A stretch of DNA of 11,045 bases from NORP309 sp964564165 (GCA_964564165.1 CAZLZZ010000120.1:1-11045); one strand, 5' to 3'. Numbered from the stretch's first letter, positions 1 to 7,357 are shown. Translations and numbers: made by a program. Notes: generated by a model not told the origin, from the sequence alone.

Positions 1-53
1 AAGCTTCCCAGAATTAACAAAATAATAGCCTTTAATACGCTAAATAGTTACAA

Positions 54-935
54 ATGATTAAGCAATTGTGGATGTATTTGGCAGTCGCAGAAGAGCTTCA
101 TTTTGGACGAGCAGCTTCTCGTTTAGGCATGTCTCAGCCGCCCTTAACTGAGCAAATAAAAATTTTAGAACATACTTTGAAAATTAAATTGTTTGAACGC
201 TCAAGAAGGGGCACTCAGTTAACTCCAGCAGGCTTAGCTTTGCTGCCTGCTGTTCAAAGCTTTATACATCAAGTTGAAACACTTGAAAACACTGTTCATG
301 AAATTATTGATGGTAAAACCGGCATATTACAAATTGGGGCGATTACTGCATCGATGTTAGAAACTATACCGCCTTTATTGGATATGTTTGCAAGCCACTA
401 TCCGGAAATAACGGTTTACGTTAAAGAAATTGACAGTTCTGAAGCAATACATGCCTTGCAAACTGGCGAGCTTGATATCGCATTTGTCAGATTAGATGAA
501 GTGACAACAGCAGGGATTGAAACAAAAATATTAAATGAAGATGTATTGGGTGTTGCGCTTCCACTGGATCACAAACTTAACAACTCTTCACATGTTTCCA
601 TTTCTGAATTAAAAGCAGAGAAATTCGTTATGTCATCCCGAAGAGTAAGTCCTGTATACTTTGATATGTTAGTCTCAATTTGCAGAAAACATGGTTTTAG
701 CCCTCTTATACATCATGAGGTAAAATCAATTGCATCCAAAATTGCTTATGTTGGTTGCGCTCAAGGTATTGCACTGGTGCCAATGGGAATGTCAGTCCTC
801 GCACCAAAAAATGTTACAATCAAACCGTTAATTGAAAATGTAACTATTGTAACATCTGCGATGGCATGGAATAATCAAAGACACAATCCAATTGTGAGTT
901 TAGTAAAAAAATTTTATACAGAGCAAGAAAAATAA
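54..935 (+). CDS. LysR-family transcriptional regulator
   Basis: This is a DNA-binding regulator of 293 residues, the normal size for LysR proteins. The N-terminus carries the typical winged helix-turn-helix: residues 10-40 include AVAEELHFGRAASRLGMSQ and the PPLTEQIKILE recognition helix, followed by LFERSRRGTQLTPAG (47-60). Residues 91-290 form the periplasmic-binding-protein-like effector domain (start ILQIGAITAS). The EELHFGRAA wording is typical of the CbbR/BenM/CatM-like branch, but the ligand cannot be read from sequence. LysR regulators often control a divergent neighbour, which here would lie beyond the left edge. The ATG at 54 has no clear Shine-Dalgarno sequence but gives the family's usual N-terminus. 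The next gene downstream is on the opposite strand, so this gene is transcribed alone as far as can be seen. Confidence 0.95.
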   Translation: MIKQLWMYLAVAEELHFGRAASRLGMSQPPLTEQIKILEHTLKIKLFERSRRGTQLTPAGLALLPAVQSFIHQVETLENTVHEIIDGKTGILQIGAITASMLETIPPLLDMFASHYPEITVYVKEIDSSEAIHALQTGELDIAFVRLDEVTTAGIETKILNEDVLGVALPLDHKLNNSSHVSISELKAEKFVMSSRRVSPVYFDMLVSICRKHGFSPLIHHEVKSIASKIAYVGCAQGIALVPMGMSVLAPKNVTIKPLIENVTIVTSAMAWNNQRHNPIVSLVKKFYTEQEK

Positions 936-960
936 GTTTCTTTACATTGAATCATCTATA

Positions 961-996
961 GAACACCCATATTTGGGGGTTCTTCAGCTGAACCCC
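961..996 (+). terminator. Possible hairpin terminator after the LysR gene
   Basis: Positions 976-982 (GGGGTTC) and 990-996 (GAACCCC) form a perfect 7-bp GC-rich stem with a 7-nt loop, about 40 nt after the LysR stop. A third arm at 961-968 (GAACACCC) could pair with 975-982 instead. No T-run follows, so intrinsic termination is uncertain. A second, weaker hairpin (TTTTGC-GTAT-GCAAAA, 1076-1091) lies farther into the same convergent gap. Confidence 0.35.
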
Positions 997-1129
997 TATT
1001 AGATGTTAAAAAAGAAATTAGGAAAGTTGGGTATTGATTAACAATCAAGCTCTCTGCTAATTTGAGATGGCACGATTTTGCGTATGCAAAAAAGTAACGC
1101 TTTAAATTATCCGCGTGTGACCTACATTA

Positions 1130-1432
1130 TTATATGTGTTTTTCATGCATGGAAATTATTGTTTTACTTGAGACTGAGTTATTAAAATGTTTTTTTTGTA
1201 CAGCTAAATACTCTGCATCTGAAAAAAAATCGTCCATTACTTTTTTGCTTGGAAACTCGATTGTAAACACTCTATTGATTTCTTCATCGGCTTTTGAAAT
1301 AAGTACTTTTTGTATTTTGAAATCATAGCCAAATGAACCGCCGAAGGAATGTAAAATAGGAGTCATTCCATCTCGATATTTTTGATACTCTTCATCGTCT
1401 CTGACTTGAATGCCCATAATTCTTTCATACAT
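1130..1432 (-). CDS. DUF1330-like small protein (dimeric alpha/beta-barrel fold)
   Basis: This 100-residue protein resembles the DUF1330 family, small ferredoxin-like dimeric alpha-beta barrel proteins of unknown biochemical role. Visible family features are the opening strand MYERIMGIQVRDDEEYQKYR, the TPILHSFGGSFGYDF segment with its conserved Gly pair, the FTIEFPSKKVMDDFF strand-helix, and the DAEYLAVQKKH helix. The frame stays open to a TTG at 1465, adding 11 residues. I prefer the ATG at 1430-1432 because GGA at 1441-1443 lies 8 nt upstream and the protein then starts where relatives start. It stands alone on the minus strand, converging with the LysR gene. No function can be assigned from context. 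Confidence 0.8.
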   Translation of the reverse strand: MYERIMGIQVRDDEEYQKYRDGMTPILHSFGGSFGYDFKIQKVLISKADEEINRVFTIEFPSKKVMDDFFSDAEYLAVQKKHFNNSVSSKTIISMHEKHI

Positions 1433-1465
1433 AAACTTTTTCCAGATATTGATTACACTTAACAA

Positions 1466-1916
1466 CTTATTATATGTGCATTACCACCATATATTGCGGA
1501 TATTGCGCATTTAAATGTTTCGTACTTCATAATATTTAGTATATCACAGGCTAATTTTAATTAAAAGCGACATAACCAAGCCTTTTATACGCTATATAGA
1601 CGTGTTATTTATGCACTAATCAGGTTAATGCTCTAAGTATTAGACGTCAACCAATCTGCCCAATTTAATTAGACTAAATTTAAATAATAATGCATCTTGA
1701 ATTTGGCGCAGCTAAAGCAGCTATTCCGGTGATTTATTTTTCTTTCTCTGTGTCGCCGTGCCGCTGTGCGAAAATGCTCTTGAACTTTTCATTAGCGGTC
1801 TTTTCTAGCTCTGCGAGGGAGATGTTTTTGATCTTTTACATCCACATGATAAAAGGCATTAATTTTGATTGTATTTATTGGCTGATTAATTATAATTAGT
1901 TTGTATTTTTTACAAC
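1466..1916. other. Gene-free stretch with a GC-richer patch
   Basis: This stretch of about 450 bp separates the DUF1330-like gene from the DsrE-like gene. Most of it is AT-rich with no convincing frame. Around 1690-1830 composition changes: the minus strand holds a short open frame (1835 to a TAA at 1734-1736) that reads NISLAELEKTANEKF and then FAQRHGDTEKEK. It lacks a start codon directly upstream and is cut off by stops on both sides. This may be the decayed end of a gene or a dispersed repeat. A plus-strand frame over the same patch does not look like a protein. A half-palindrome, CGCTATATA at about 1590-1598, recalls a ModE half-site but has no good partner. Confidence 0.4.
1891..1896 (+). 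promoter_or_regulatory. Candidate -10 box for the dsrE-modBC transcript
   Basis: A perfect TATAAT lies 21 nt before the ATG at 1917. The best -35 candidate, TTGATT at 1865-1870, sits 20 nt away, longer than the ideal 17. In such AT-rich DNA the match could be chance. If real, the leader would be only about 14 nt, which would fit the absence of a visible Shine-Dalgarno sequence. Confidence 0.3.
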
Positions 1917-2441
1917 ATGAACATTATGAAAAAAACTTTGATTTGTATTTTATTATTGTCGAATTTTAATCTGCACGCCAAACGCCTTATAGATGGCTAT
2001 GGCAATTTTAAACCTGTACACAATACTCAATTTAAAACACCAATAAAACTCAAGGCAGTGTTTGATGTATACACATCAGACGATGATAATGAGGAACTCA
2101 ACCGTGGAATCAATACCGTTGCCAGATTTCTAAACATGCATTATGATGCAGGTATAAAAACCAAAAACATTAAAACTGCATTGGTTATACATGGTGCAGC
2201 AGGCAAAGACATACTGAACAACATTGCCTATAACAAACGATACTTAACTGACAACCCCAATGCCATATTACTAAAAAAACTGCACGATGCTGGCGTACAA
2301 ATTATTATTTGTGGGCAAACAGCCGAATTTAGGGCTTATAAACGCGATGAAATACTAGACTTTGTCGATGTATCGTTGTCTGCGATAACCGCACTGGTCA
2401 GTCTCCAATCTCAAGGTTATCAATTGATTAATTTTAATTGA
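1917..2441 (+). CDS. Periplasmic DsrE/DsrF-like protein
   Basis: This 174-residue protein is a secreted member of the DsrE/F-like family (small alpha/beta sulfur-relay-type fold). It starts with a Sec signal peptide: MKK, a hydrophobic run TLICILLLSNF, and a probable cut after NLHA. The mature part has the family's alternating strands and helices: LKAVFDVYTSDDD, TALVIHGAAGKDIL, LLKKLHDAGVQIIICGQTAEFRA with the single mature Cys in the IICGQT loop, and the closing VSLSAITALVSLQSQGYQLINF. DsrE proteins in sulfur oxidisers carry persulfide on a Cys, but periplasmic stand-alone members have no firmly known role. A second ATG at 1926 gives a more standard MKKT start. It lies 63 bp ahead of modB on the same strand, so co-transcription is plausible. 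A link to molybdate or thiomolybdate handling is inference. Confidence 0.85.
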   Translation: MNIMKKTLICILLLSNFNLHAKRLIDGYGNFKPVHNTQFKTPIKLKAVFDVYTSDDDNEELNRGINTVARFLNMHYDAGIKTKNIKTALVIHGAAGKDILNNIAYNKRYLTDNPNAILLKKLHDAGVQIIICGQTAEFRAYKRDEILDFVDVSLSAITALVSLQSQGYQLINFN

Positions 2442-2504
2442 TGTTAATGCAACATCTAGCTAATCGCAGAATGAGGACGATTTGTTGATCATTAAAGTAC
2501 TATT

Positions 2505-3173
2505 ATGTTAGATTTAACTTCCCTTTGGCTTAGCTTCAAATTGGCGGGTATCACTACCGTGATTCTGTTGATTATTGGTATTCCCTTGGCTAAATGGCTG
2601 GCTTTTTCCAAACACAAATCTATACCTTTTATCAACTCATTGGTGGTTTTGCCCTTGGTCTTGCCACCCACTGTTTTGGGGTTTTATTTATTGAGTATCA
2701 TGCACAATGATTCCTTGCTGGGTTCATTGTTCATCAAGTTTACTGATACACAGTTGATTTTCAGCTTTACCGGGCTTGTTATCGCTTCGGTGGTTTATTC
2801 TCTGCCTTTTGTGGTGCAACCGATGATTGCTACTTTTAATCACATCGGTAGCGACACGATAAAAACCGCCCAATCTATAGGAGCTTCCAAGCGCACAATT
2901 TTTTGGAAAATCACCCTACCCTTATCTAAAAAAGGCATACTTTCAGCCGCTATACTGGGGTTTGTCCATACTTTGGGTGAATTTGGTGTGGTATTAATGG
3001 TGGGTGGGAATATCCCTAATCAAACCAGAGTAGTCGCTATTGAGATATTTAACCATGTGGAAAATCTAGAACTAAGAGAAGCCAACCAACTGTCTTTGAT
3101 ATTGGTGGCATTGTCTTTTGCGGTCATTTTTTGGATGAATTCAAACAACAAAAACAATTTAGTCGTCTCATGA
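2505..3173 (+). CDS. modB: Molybdate ABC transporter permease ModB
   Basis: This inner-membrane permease of 222 residues, the usual ModB length, forms the channel for molybdate with ModC and a periplasmic binding protein. Several hydrophobic segments are visible, at about 9-30, 43-63, 85-109, 145-166 and 195-211. ModB hallmarks are VLPLVLPPTVLGFYLL (48-63), the ABC-coupling EAA-type loop AQSIGASKRTIFWKITLPL (122-140), and HTLGEFGVVLMVGGNIPNQT (155-174). An in-frame stop sits just upstream of the ATG, fixing the start although no strong Shine-Dalgarno sequence is seen. The stop codon overlaps the modC start (ATGA, 3170-3173), indicating translational coupling. No modA lies in the window; the upstream neighbour is the DsrE-like gene. 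Confidence 0.93.
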   Translation: MLDLTSLWLSFKLAGITTVILLIIGIPLAKWLAFSKHKSIPFINSLVVLPLVLPPTVLGFYLLSIMHNDSLLGSLFIKFTDTQLIFSFTGLVIASVVYSLPFVVQPMIATFNHIGSDTIKTAQSIGASKRTIFWKITLPLSKKGILSAAILGFVHTLGEFGVVLMVGGNIPNQTRVVAIEIFNHVENLELREANQLSLILVALSFAVIFWMNSNNKNNLVVS

Positions 3174-4105
3174 AAGTTGCTATCCAATCAGAATCACCCA
3201 AATACAACTATCAATTTGAAGTGGCAGATAGTGGATTAATCGGTGTTTATGGCATTTCTGGATGTGGAAAATCCAGCTTACTCAATGCATTGGCGGGTTA
3301 CAATGACAAGAACGATGGAACAATAATCTTCAATGACAAAATCTTACAAGGAATAGTTAAATGCAGTTATATGAACCAACACCCTATTCTATTTCCCCAT
3401 TGGACAGTATTAGAAAATCTCAATTTTGCGATTGGATACAGCAAAAGCAGTCTTAAGGAATTAGATGACTTATTAGATAAATTAAATTGCAATCACTTAT
3501 TGAATAAATTGCCCAAACAGTTATCGGGTGGAGAAAAACAACGCATCGCATTTATTCGTGCCTTATTAATGATAGAAAACAGTTCTCTGGTTTTGCTTGA
3601 TGAGCCCTTTTCTGCTTTGCACCCAGAGTTAAGGAAAGTGGCATTAGATTTATTAAATGATTACAAAAATCACTGCTTAATCTTTATGGTTACTCATGAA
3701 ATATCTGAAATTTATCAATATGCGGATGAGCTTTTGCTGATAGAAGAAGGCAGTATAAATTATCAAAATACCATGCAAAAAGCCATGGCATCTAAACACG
3801 CATATTTGCCACTGGCCAGTAAGATAACCTTATCGGGTGAAAGCTTTGTTATTTTTGCAGACGATGTCAGTGTTAATTTGAAAACCAACAAAAACAGCAG
3901 CATTTCCTATCAATTGGACATTATCATTGATGAAATCATTCTGAGTGACAAGCAAGCTGTATTAAAACTAAATCTTCTTGTAGAAAACAAAAATCAACAT
4001 TTATTTGCCAAATTAACCACGGACTCTGTAAAAAGGTTGGGTTTAAGGGTCAACCAAAAAGCAGTAGCCTGCTTCAAGTCTATTGCGCATCATGCATGCA
4101 ATTAG
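3170..4105 (+). CDS. modC: Molybdate ABC transporter ATP-binding protein ModC
   Basis: This 311-residue cytoplasmic ATPase drives ModB. Motifs in order are Walker A GISGCGKS (28-35), Q-loop Gln at 70 (YMNQHPILFPHWTV), signature LSGGEKQRIAFIRAL (118-132), Walker B LVLLDEP (140-146), D-loop SALHP (148-152) and H-loop His at 176 (MVTHE). Residues from about 245 to 308 match the single MOP/TOBE domain that ModC uses to sense molybdate, although this part is diverged. The frame is open from an ATG at 3131, but the ATG at 3170 is preferred: it forms the ATGA overlap with the modB stop and gives the family-like MKVAIQ start. Its 3' end overlaps the convergent gene by 4 nt, leaving no room for a terminator between them. 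Confidence 0.93.
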   Translation: MKVAIQSESPKYNYQFEVADSGLIGVYGISGCGKSSLLNALAGYNDKNDGTIIFNDKILQGIVKCSYMNQHPILFPHWTVLENLNFAIGYSKSSLKELDDLLDKLNCNHLLNKLPKQLSGGEKQRIAFIRALLMIENSSLVLLDEPFSALHPELRKVALDLLNDYKNHCLIFMVTHEISEIYQYADELLLIEEGSINYQNTMQKAMASKHAYLPLASKITLSGESFVIFADDVSVNLKTNKNSSISYQLDIIIDEIILSDKQAVLKLNLLVENKNQHLFAKLTTDSVKRLGLRVNQKAVACFKSIAHHACN

Positions 4106-4641
4106 TCATTACTTTTTGTTATGGATAAAAGGTATTTTGCAATAACTGTTATTTTCTGATCATCTTCTTGAATCAACTTAAATCCACCTTTGGAATTTAA
4201 CACCAAACGAATATTGTTATCAACTACTTGTTCTTTAGAATAGTTGAATTCTGACCCATCACAAACTTTAATGCTTAATAGGCTATGCTGATTAAAAAGT
4301 AGACTCAATGGAATGGACTGTTGATCTTTGTGCCTTCCTTGGGTTTCAGTTGCTGTATCGAATTGACTAAACAATGCTTTATTGTCCAGTAGCAACTCTT
4401 TATTGTCCTCAACGATTTCCAGTTTTTTCCATCTACCTGAACCACACAGGTTTTCTGATTTTTTATGAATTTTATTGATGACATTGCCTTGTTTATCAAA
4501 GTAAATTACATCTTTAGTAACATACTTTTTTTGTTTAACCTCATTTGGCTTTATTTTAAACAAATAAAGTCCATAAAAAAGAAACACAAATGCCAATAAA
4601 AAAGCCACAATTGAGAGTATTTTAAATAGGTTTTTATGCAT
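4102..4641 (-). CDS. Single-pass membrane protein, unknown function (paralogue A)
   Basis: I do not recognise this 179-residue protein. It has one N-terminal hydrophobic helix (about 8-28) and then a hydrophilic, strand-rich domain, probably periplasmic. The domain has two Cys residues, 66 (NLCGSG) and 127 (KVCDGSE), which could form a disulfide. It shares an order of motifs with the upstream neighbour: a D-x-x-GN-x-I segment (49-55), a Cys, then LF...SL...KV-C-D-GSE (115-131). This suggests an old tandem duplication. The ATG follows the neighbour's stop by 2 nt, so the genes are co-transcribed. It is the last gene of the minus-strand block and overlaps the end of modC by 4 nt. Confidence 0.75.
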   Translation of the reverse strand: MHKNLFKILSIVAFLLAFVFLFYGLYLFKIKPNEVKQKKYVTKDVIYFDKQGNVINKIHKKSENLCGSGRWKKLEIVEDNKELLLDNKALFSQFDTATETQGRHKDQQSIPLSLLFNQHSLLSIKVCDGSEFNYSKEQVVDNNIRLVLNSKGGFKLIQEDDQKITVIAKYLLSITKSND

Positions 4642-4643
4642 GG

Positions 4644-5144
4644 TTATTTTATCTTTGTGATGTGTTTAATTTGTAAAGGCCTACTCTTTTTCTTATTGTT
4701 TTTGTTGCTCTTCTGTGAAATCAAGTGGTAGGTTTTGTGTCGTTTTGAGAGAATTGTATATTTTGACTGATTGCTGTCATTAATAACAACTTCACTGCCA
4801 TTGCACAATATCACTTTAACACCTTGAGCCAATGAAACATCGGGAAATAAATCAATGAATGCATACACTTGTCGTTGTCGTGATTGTGATTGCTCAAACA
4901 ATTGCACATCACTTTCACAAGATTGAACGCGAGAAGTCTCAATGGCATTTCCCATTTGATCATGGACTGTTCCAATAGGAACTTTTAAGCGACCACTGTC
5001 ATACAAAGCCCATATTAAAACGATTAACCCCAATAGTATAAAAAAACCAGCAAACCATTTGGGGTTTACTGGTTTATTATTGTCAGGCACTTGTTCTGTT
5101 TTGTTCTTATTAACCAAATCTTCTATAACCAAATAATCCAACAA
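4644..5144 (-). CDS. Single-pass membrane protein, unknown function (paralogue B)
   Basis: This protein of up to 166 residues is not recognised. It has a polar N-terminus, a hydrophobic helix at about 30-48, and then a probable periplasmic domain with Cys 76 (VQSCESD) and Cys 114 (VILCNGSE). The tail is Lys-rich (SNKNNKKKSRP). Motif order and spacing match the downstream protein (DQMGNAI at 62-68; LF-P-DVSLAQGVKVILCNGSE at 99-118), so the two look like paralogues. The start is uncertain: the longest frame begins with TTG at 5142-5144, inside the end of the IPTL-CTERM gene (overlap 35 nt). Other TTG codons follow at 5141, 5132 and 5117, and a GTG at about 5090 would still keep the membrane helix. 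No start has a convincing Shine-Dalgarno sequence. Confidence 0.7.
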   Translation of the reverse strand: MLDYLVIEDLVNKNKTEQVPDNNKPVNPKWFAGFFILLGLIVLIWALYDSGRLKVPIGTVHDQMGNAIETSRVQSCESDVQLFEQSQSRQRQVYAFIDLFPDVSLAQGVKVILCNGSEVVINDSNQSKYTILSKRHKTYHLISQKSNKNNKKKSRPLQIKHITKIK

Positions 5145-6015
5145 AACCGATAAAGAACAAGGCCAATGCCATCTGAAACCATGCAGTTGAAGAAGGGATA
5201 ATAGCAGGTGGTAAAGCTATCCCAGCAAAAGCCAATGCATCTATGCCAGCGGGCAATCCTGCACAAACCGTTAATAACTCGCCTGTTGTGATATTTACTG
5301 ACACCAAGTCGCCAACTGTGCCAGCACCAAATGCACCTGCATAACCCCAAAGGTTACCAGCATCATCAAATGTCATAGCACTGATAGTATGATTACCAAA
5401 TTCAACATCACCGTTTGTGGTATTATCTATCAAATCAGTGACTTGTGTAACCACGCCAGTAACAGGATCAACCGTGAACAAATCACTGTTATCGGTAACG
5501 CCCATATTAAAACCACAACCACCACAAGGTATAGCATACAAAGTACCCGCTGCATTGGCAGCGAAACCACTGCCAGCCGAGTTATTGCCATTGCCCAAAT
5601 CAGTCACTGCACCTGTTGCTGTATCTATGGTAACAACTGTATCATTAAACTCTGACCAACCATATAAGGTACCGCCTCTAAAAGTAATATCAGGAACACC
5701 GCTGTGTGTAGCAAGTTCATCAACTAACAGTCCGATTGGGGTAGCTACTCCAGTAGTGGTATTAATGGACAATAAATTTGAATTGCCACGTTCTGTTGCT
5801 TCTGTTGCAAATAAATTACCACCTGCATCAGTAGCCAATCCCGTAACTGTTGTTCCCATTGCACCAATAGTAGTCAATGCACAAGTACCTGCATCAATAG
5901 AATACAAGTTCCCAGCACCTGAACCTTGATTGGACTCACCCAAATAAAATTGCTGTGAACTGGCTAAAACAGGTAACATCAACAACAAATACACACACTT
6001 TTTTAATTTAAACAT
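5110..6015 (-). CDS. Secreted beta-propeller-like protein with IPTL-CTERM-type sorting tail
   Basis: This 301-residue exported protein has a signal peptide (MFKLKK, hydrophobic VYLLLMLPVLA, cut near ASS-QQ). The body has about five repeats with the pattern hydrophobic-x-S/T-hydrophobic-D/N-x-x-TG-x-hydrophobic-T at 37-51, 81-95, 127-141, 179-192 and 237-250. Each is paired with a strand such as GNLFA, GTLYGW, GTLYAI or GNLWGY, as expected for blades of a beta-propeller. Residues 273-301 (IPSSTAW, a hydrophobic helix, then GYRRFG) form a tripartite tail like IPTL-CTERM (consensus IPTLSEWG, helix, RR). The family is thought to be processed by an exosortase (XrtH type), not present here. The match is imperfect (SSTAW). 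A strong GAGGGG Shine-Dalgarno sequence at 6024-6029 fixes the start. It is the first gene of a three-gene block. Confidence 0.85.
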   Translation of the reverse strand: MFKLKKCVYLLLMLPVLASSQQFYLGESNQGSGAGNLYSIDAGTCALTTIGAMGTTVTGLATDAGGNLFATEATERGNSNLLSINTTTGVATPIGLLVDELATHSGVPDITFRGGTLYGWSEFNDTVVTIDTATGAVTDLGNGNNSAGSGFAANAAGTLYAIPCGGCGFNMGVTDNSDLFTVDPVTGVVTQVTDLIDNTTNGDVEFGNHTISAMTFDDAGNLWGYAGAFGAGTVGDLVSVNITTGELLTVCAGLPAGIDALAFAGIALPPAIIPSSTAWFQMALALFFIGFVGLFGYRRFG

Positions 6016-6198
6016 ACAACAAACCCCTCAAATAGTTATTTTCAATTACACTTTTTAACATTGACCTTAAATAATTACAAACAAAACTTACTTTTATGGA
6101 TAAAAACATACCCAACAAATCATTTTATAGAATTTTTTCAAACAATCAGACATATTTTGTTTCAAAAATCTGCATCATAGCAGTAAACTTCAATAAAT
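6016..6198. promoter_or_regulatory. Divergent promoter region
   Basis: These 183 bp separate the minus-strand IPTL-CTERM block from the plus-strand ECF-like gene, so both promoters should lie here. The minus side has a clear Shine-Dalgarno sequence (GAGGGG, 6024-6029). On the plus strand TTGACC at 6061-6066 resembles a -35 box but has no good -10 partner. An imperfect hairpin (CAGA at 6147-6150 with TCTG at 6169-6172) lies shortly before the ECF-like ATG. I see no known riboswitch. Confidence 0.4.
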
Positions 6199-7335
6199 AT
6201 GAATCAGAATAATTCGCAGCTTGGGAAATACAAAATAGCCTATTTGATATTGCTGTCATCTGGCTTATTTTTTATCCATAACTGGCTACTGTTACTGACA
6301 ATTTTGTTTCTGCAAAGTTTTCTTTGGTCATATTCTTCATTGAAAATTAAACCCTTGTTTAAAGCAATAATAAAACTCAAGTGGTTTTTATTGGTGATAC
6401 TTATTGCTTATACTTTTTTCTCGCCTTTTGAACAGTCTCAAGCTACAACCCTAGAATTTTACTTGTTTTCATTGGATATTTATTATTCGGGCTTATCGGT
6501 TGCTTTGTTAATGATGTCGAGAATTTTTTTAATGATCATGGCCAGCCTTTGGGTGAGAAAATCCTGTCAACAAGCTGAATTTGTTATTGGCCTAAAGTTT
6601 TTTAAAATACCAGAAGCAGCAGCCATAGTGATTGATTTAACCTTAAATCAATTGACCTCAGAGAAGAAAACTAAAGACAAAAAAAGACAAAAAAAGAAAA
6701 TTACTTTTAAAGAATTTAAAACCAACAAATTGCAATTTTTCAACAAGCTAATTCAGAAAAATACAGAAAAATCACAACTGGCGTTGCAACATCACTATCC
6801 AGAACTATCCAAACAAAGGCGCCATGACATCCTAGTCATTTTATCTGTTGTGGCGGCAATCATGTCATTAAAGTTTTTACAAATGATGCCCGGATTACCG
6901 ATTGCACCAGGCCATAAAAATTTATTGATTTTACCGTTGATTATGCTGGCTTCTTTATCCACAAGCATGAAATACGGAGGTCTAATAGCTGGATTTACTG
7001 CGGGTGTTGTTTCTTTTATGATGGGTTTTGGAAAGTTTGGGATATTTGAAATTTTACACTTTGCCTTTCCTGGACTCATTTCAGATTGGTTAAGCCCGAT
7101 GCTAAGACACAAGCAAGGGAAATTTCTTATGATTAAACTGGTATTGATTGGTGCGCTATTGGGTTTGGCTCGATTTATCGCCAATTTCGCCATATTGTTG
7201 ATGGTTGGAGCACCAAAACTGGCATTAATTGTTATGACGCCGATGCTCATCTCACAAATTGTTTTTGGTGCTTTAAGTAGCTTGACTTGTATTGTTGTAG
7301 TTAACAAACACCACAATGGTGGGTGGTTTAAATAA
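6199..7335 (+). CDS. Putative fused ECF-type transporter membrane protein (T-like plus S-like)
   Basis: This is an integral membrane protein of 378 residues in two halves. Residues 1-205 look like an ECF transporter T component (EcfT/CbiQ): hydrophobic segments at about 12-45, 56-76 and 97-118, then AEFVIGLKFFKIPEAAAIVIDLTLNQ (126-150), which matches the EcfT pattern before the cytoplasmic coupling helices, and a very Lys-rich cytoplasmic stretch (155-195) with NTEKSQLALQHHYPE. Residues 209-370 are a second membrane domain with about six segments, including MKYGGLIAGFTAGVVSFMMGFG (257-278) and HFAFPGLISDWL (287-298), reminiscent of ECF substrate-binding S components. The usual Ala-Arg-Ser/Gly coupling motifs of EcfT are not evident. 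No EcfA-type ATPase is encoded nearby, so it may borrow one or work alone. The substrate is unknown. The start lacks a clear Shine-Dalgarno sequence. Confidence 0.65.
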   Translation: MNQNNSQLGKYKIAYLILLSSGLFFIHNWLLLLTILFLQSFLWSYSSLKIKPLFKAIIKLKWFLLVILIAYTFFSPFEQSQATTLEFYLFSLDIYYSGLSVALLMMSRIFLMIMASLWVRKSCQQAEFVIGLKFFKIPEAAAIVIDLTLNQLTSEKKTKDKKRQKKKITFKEFKTNKLQFFNKLIQKNTEKSQLALQHHYPELSKQRRHDILVILSVVAAIMSLKFLQMMPGLPIAPGHKNLLILPLIMLASLSTSMKYGGLIAGFTAGVVSFMMGFGKFGIFEILHFAFPGLISDWLSPMLRHKQGKFLMIKLVLIGALLGLARFIANFAILLMVGAPKLALIVMTPMLISQIVFGALSSLTCIVVVNKHHNGGWFK

Positions 7336-7357
7336 ATTATTATCTATGAATATATCT

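Noticed and set aside
1..6. AAGCTT (HindIII site) exactly at the left end
   Set aside because: It may mean the source is a HindIII clone or contig end, but it has no biological meaning and could be chance.
1127..1478. 12-bp direct repeat TTATTATATGTG at 1127-1138 and 1467-1478 flanking the DUF1330-like gene
   Set aside because: It is short and AT-only apart from two Gs; chance is likely in this DNA, and there is no transposase or inverted end.
1588..1614. Possible ModE operator upstream of dsrE-modBC (CGCTATATA)
   Set aside because: Only one half-site is convincing; the second half is poor and it lies about 300 bp before the first gene.
1690..1899. Plus-strand frame of 69 codons
   Set aside because: Cys- and Phe-rich with no domain, no Shine-Dalgarno sequence, and over a patch that looks like a remnant on the other strand.
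2440..2456. Hairpin GATGTT-AATGC-AACATC at the dsrE stop, as a terminator before modB
   Set aside because: The stem is only 6 bp with no T-run, too weak to call termination.
3131..3169. Longer modC starting at the ATG at 3131
   Set aside because: It would overlap modB by 43 nt and add an unfamiliar DEFKQQKQFSRL leader; the ATGA overlap at 3170 is the natural start.
5417..5929. Plus-strand frame of 170 codons rich in Val, Pro and Thr
   Set aside because: It lies opposite the IPTL-CTERM gene, whose signal peptide, repeats and tail make that strand the real one.
6795..7316. Minus-strand frame of 173 codons
   Set aside because: It is antisense to the ECF-like gene and has no protein-like character.
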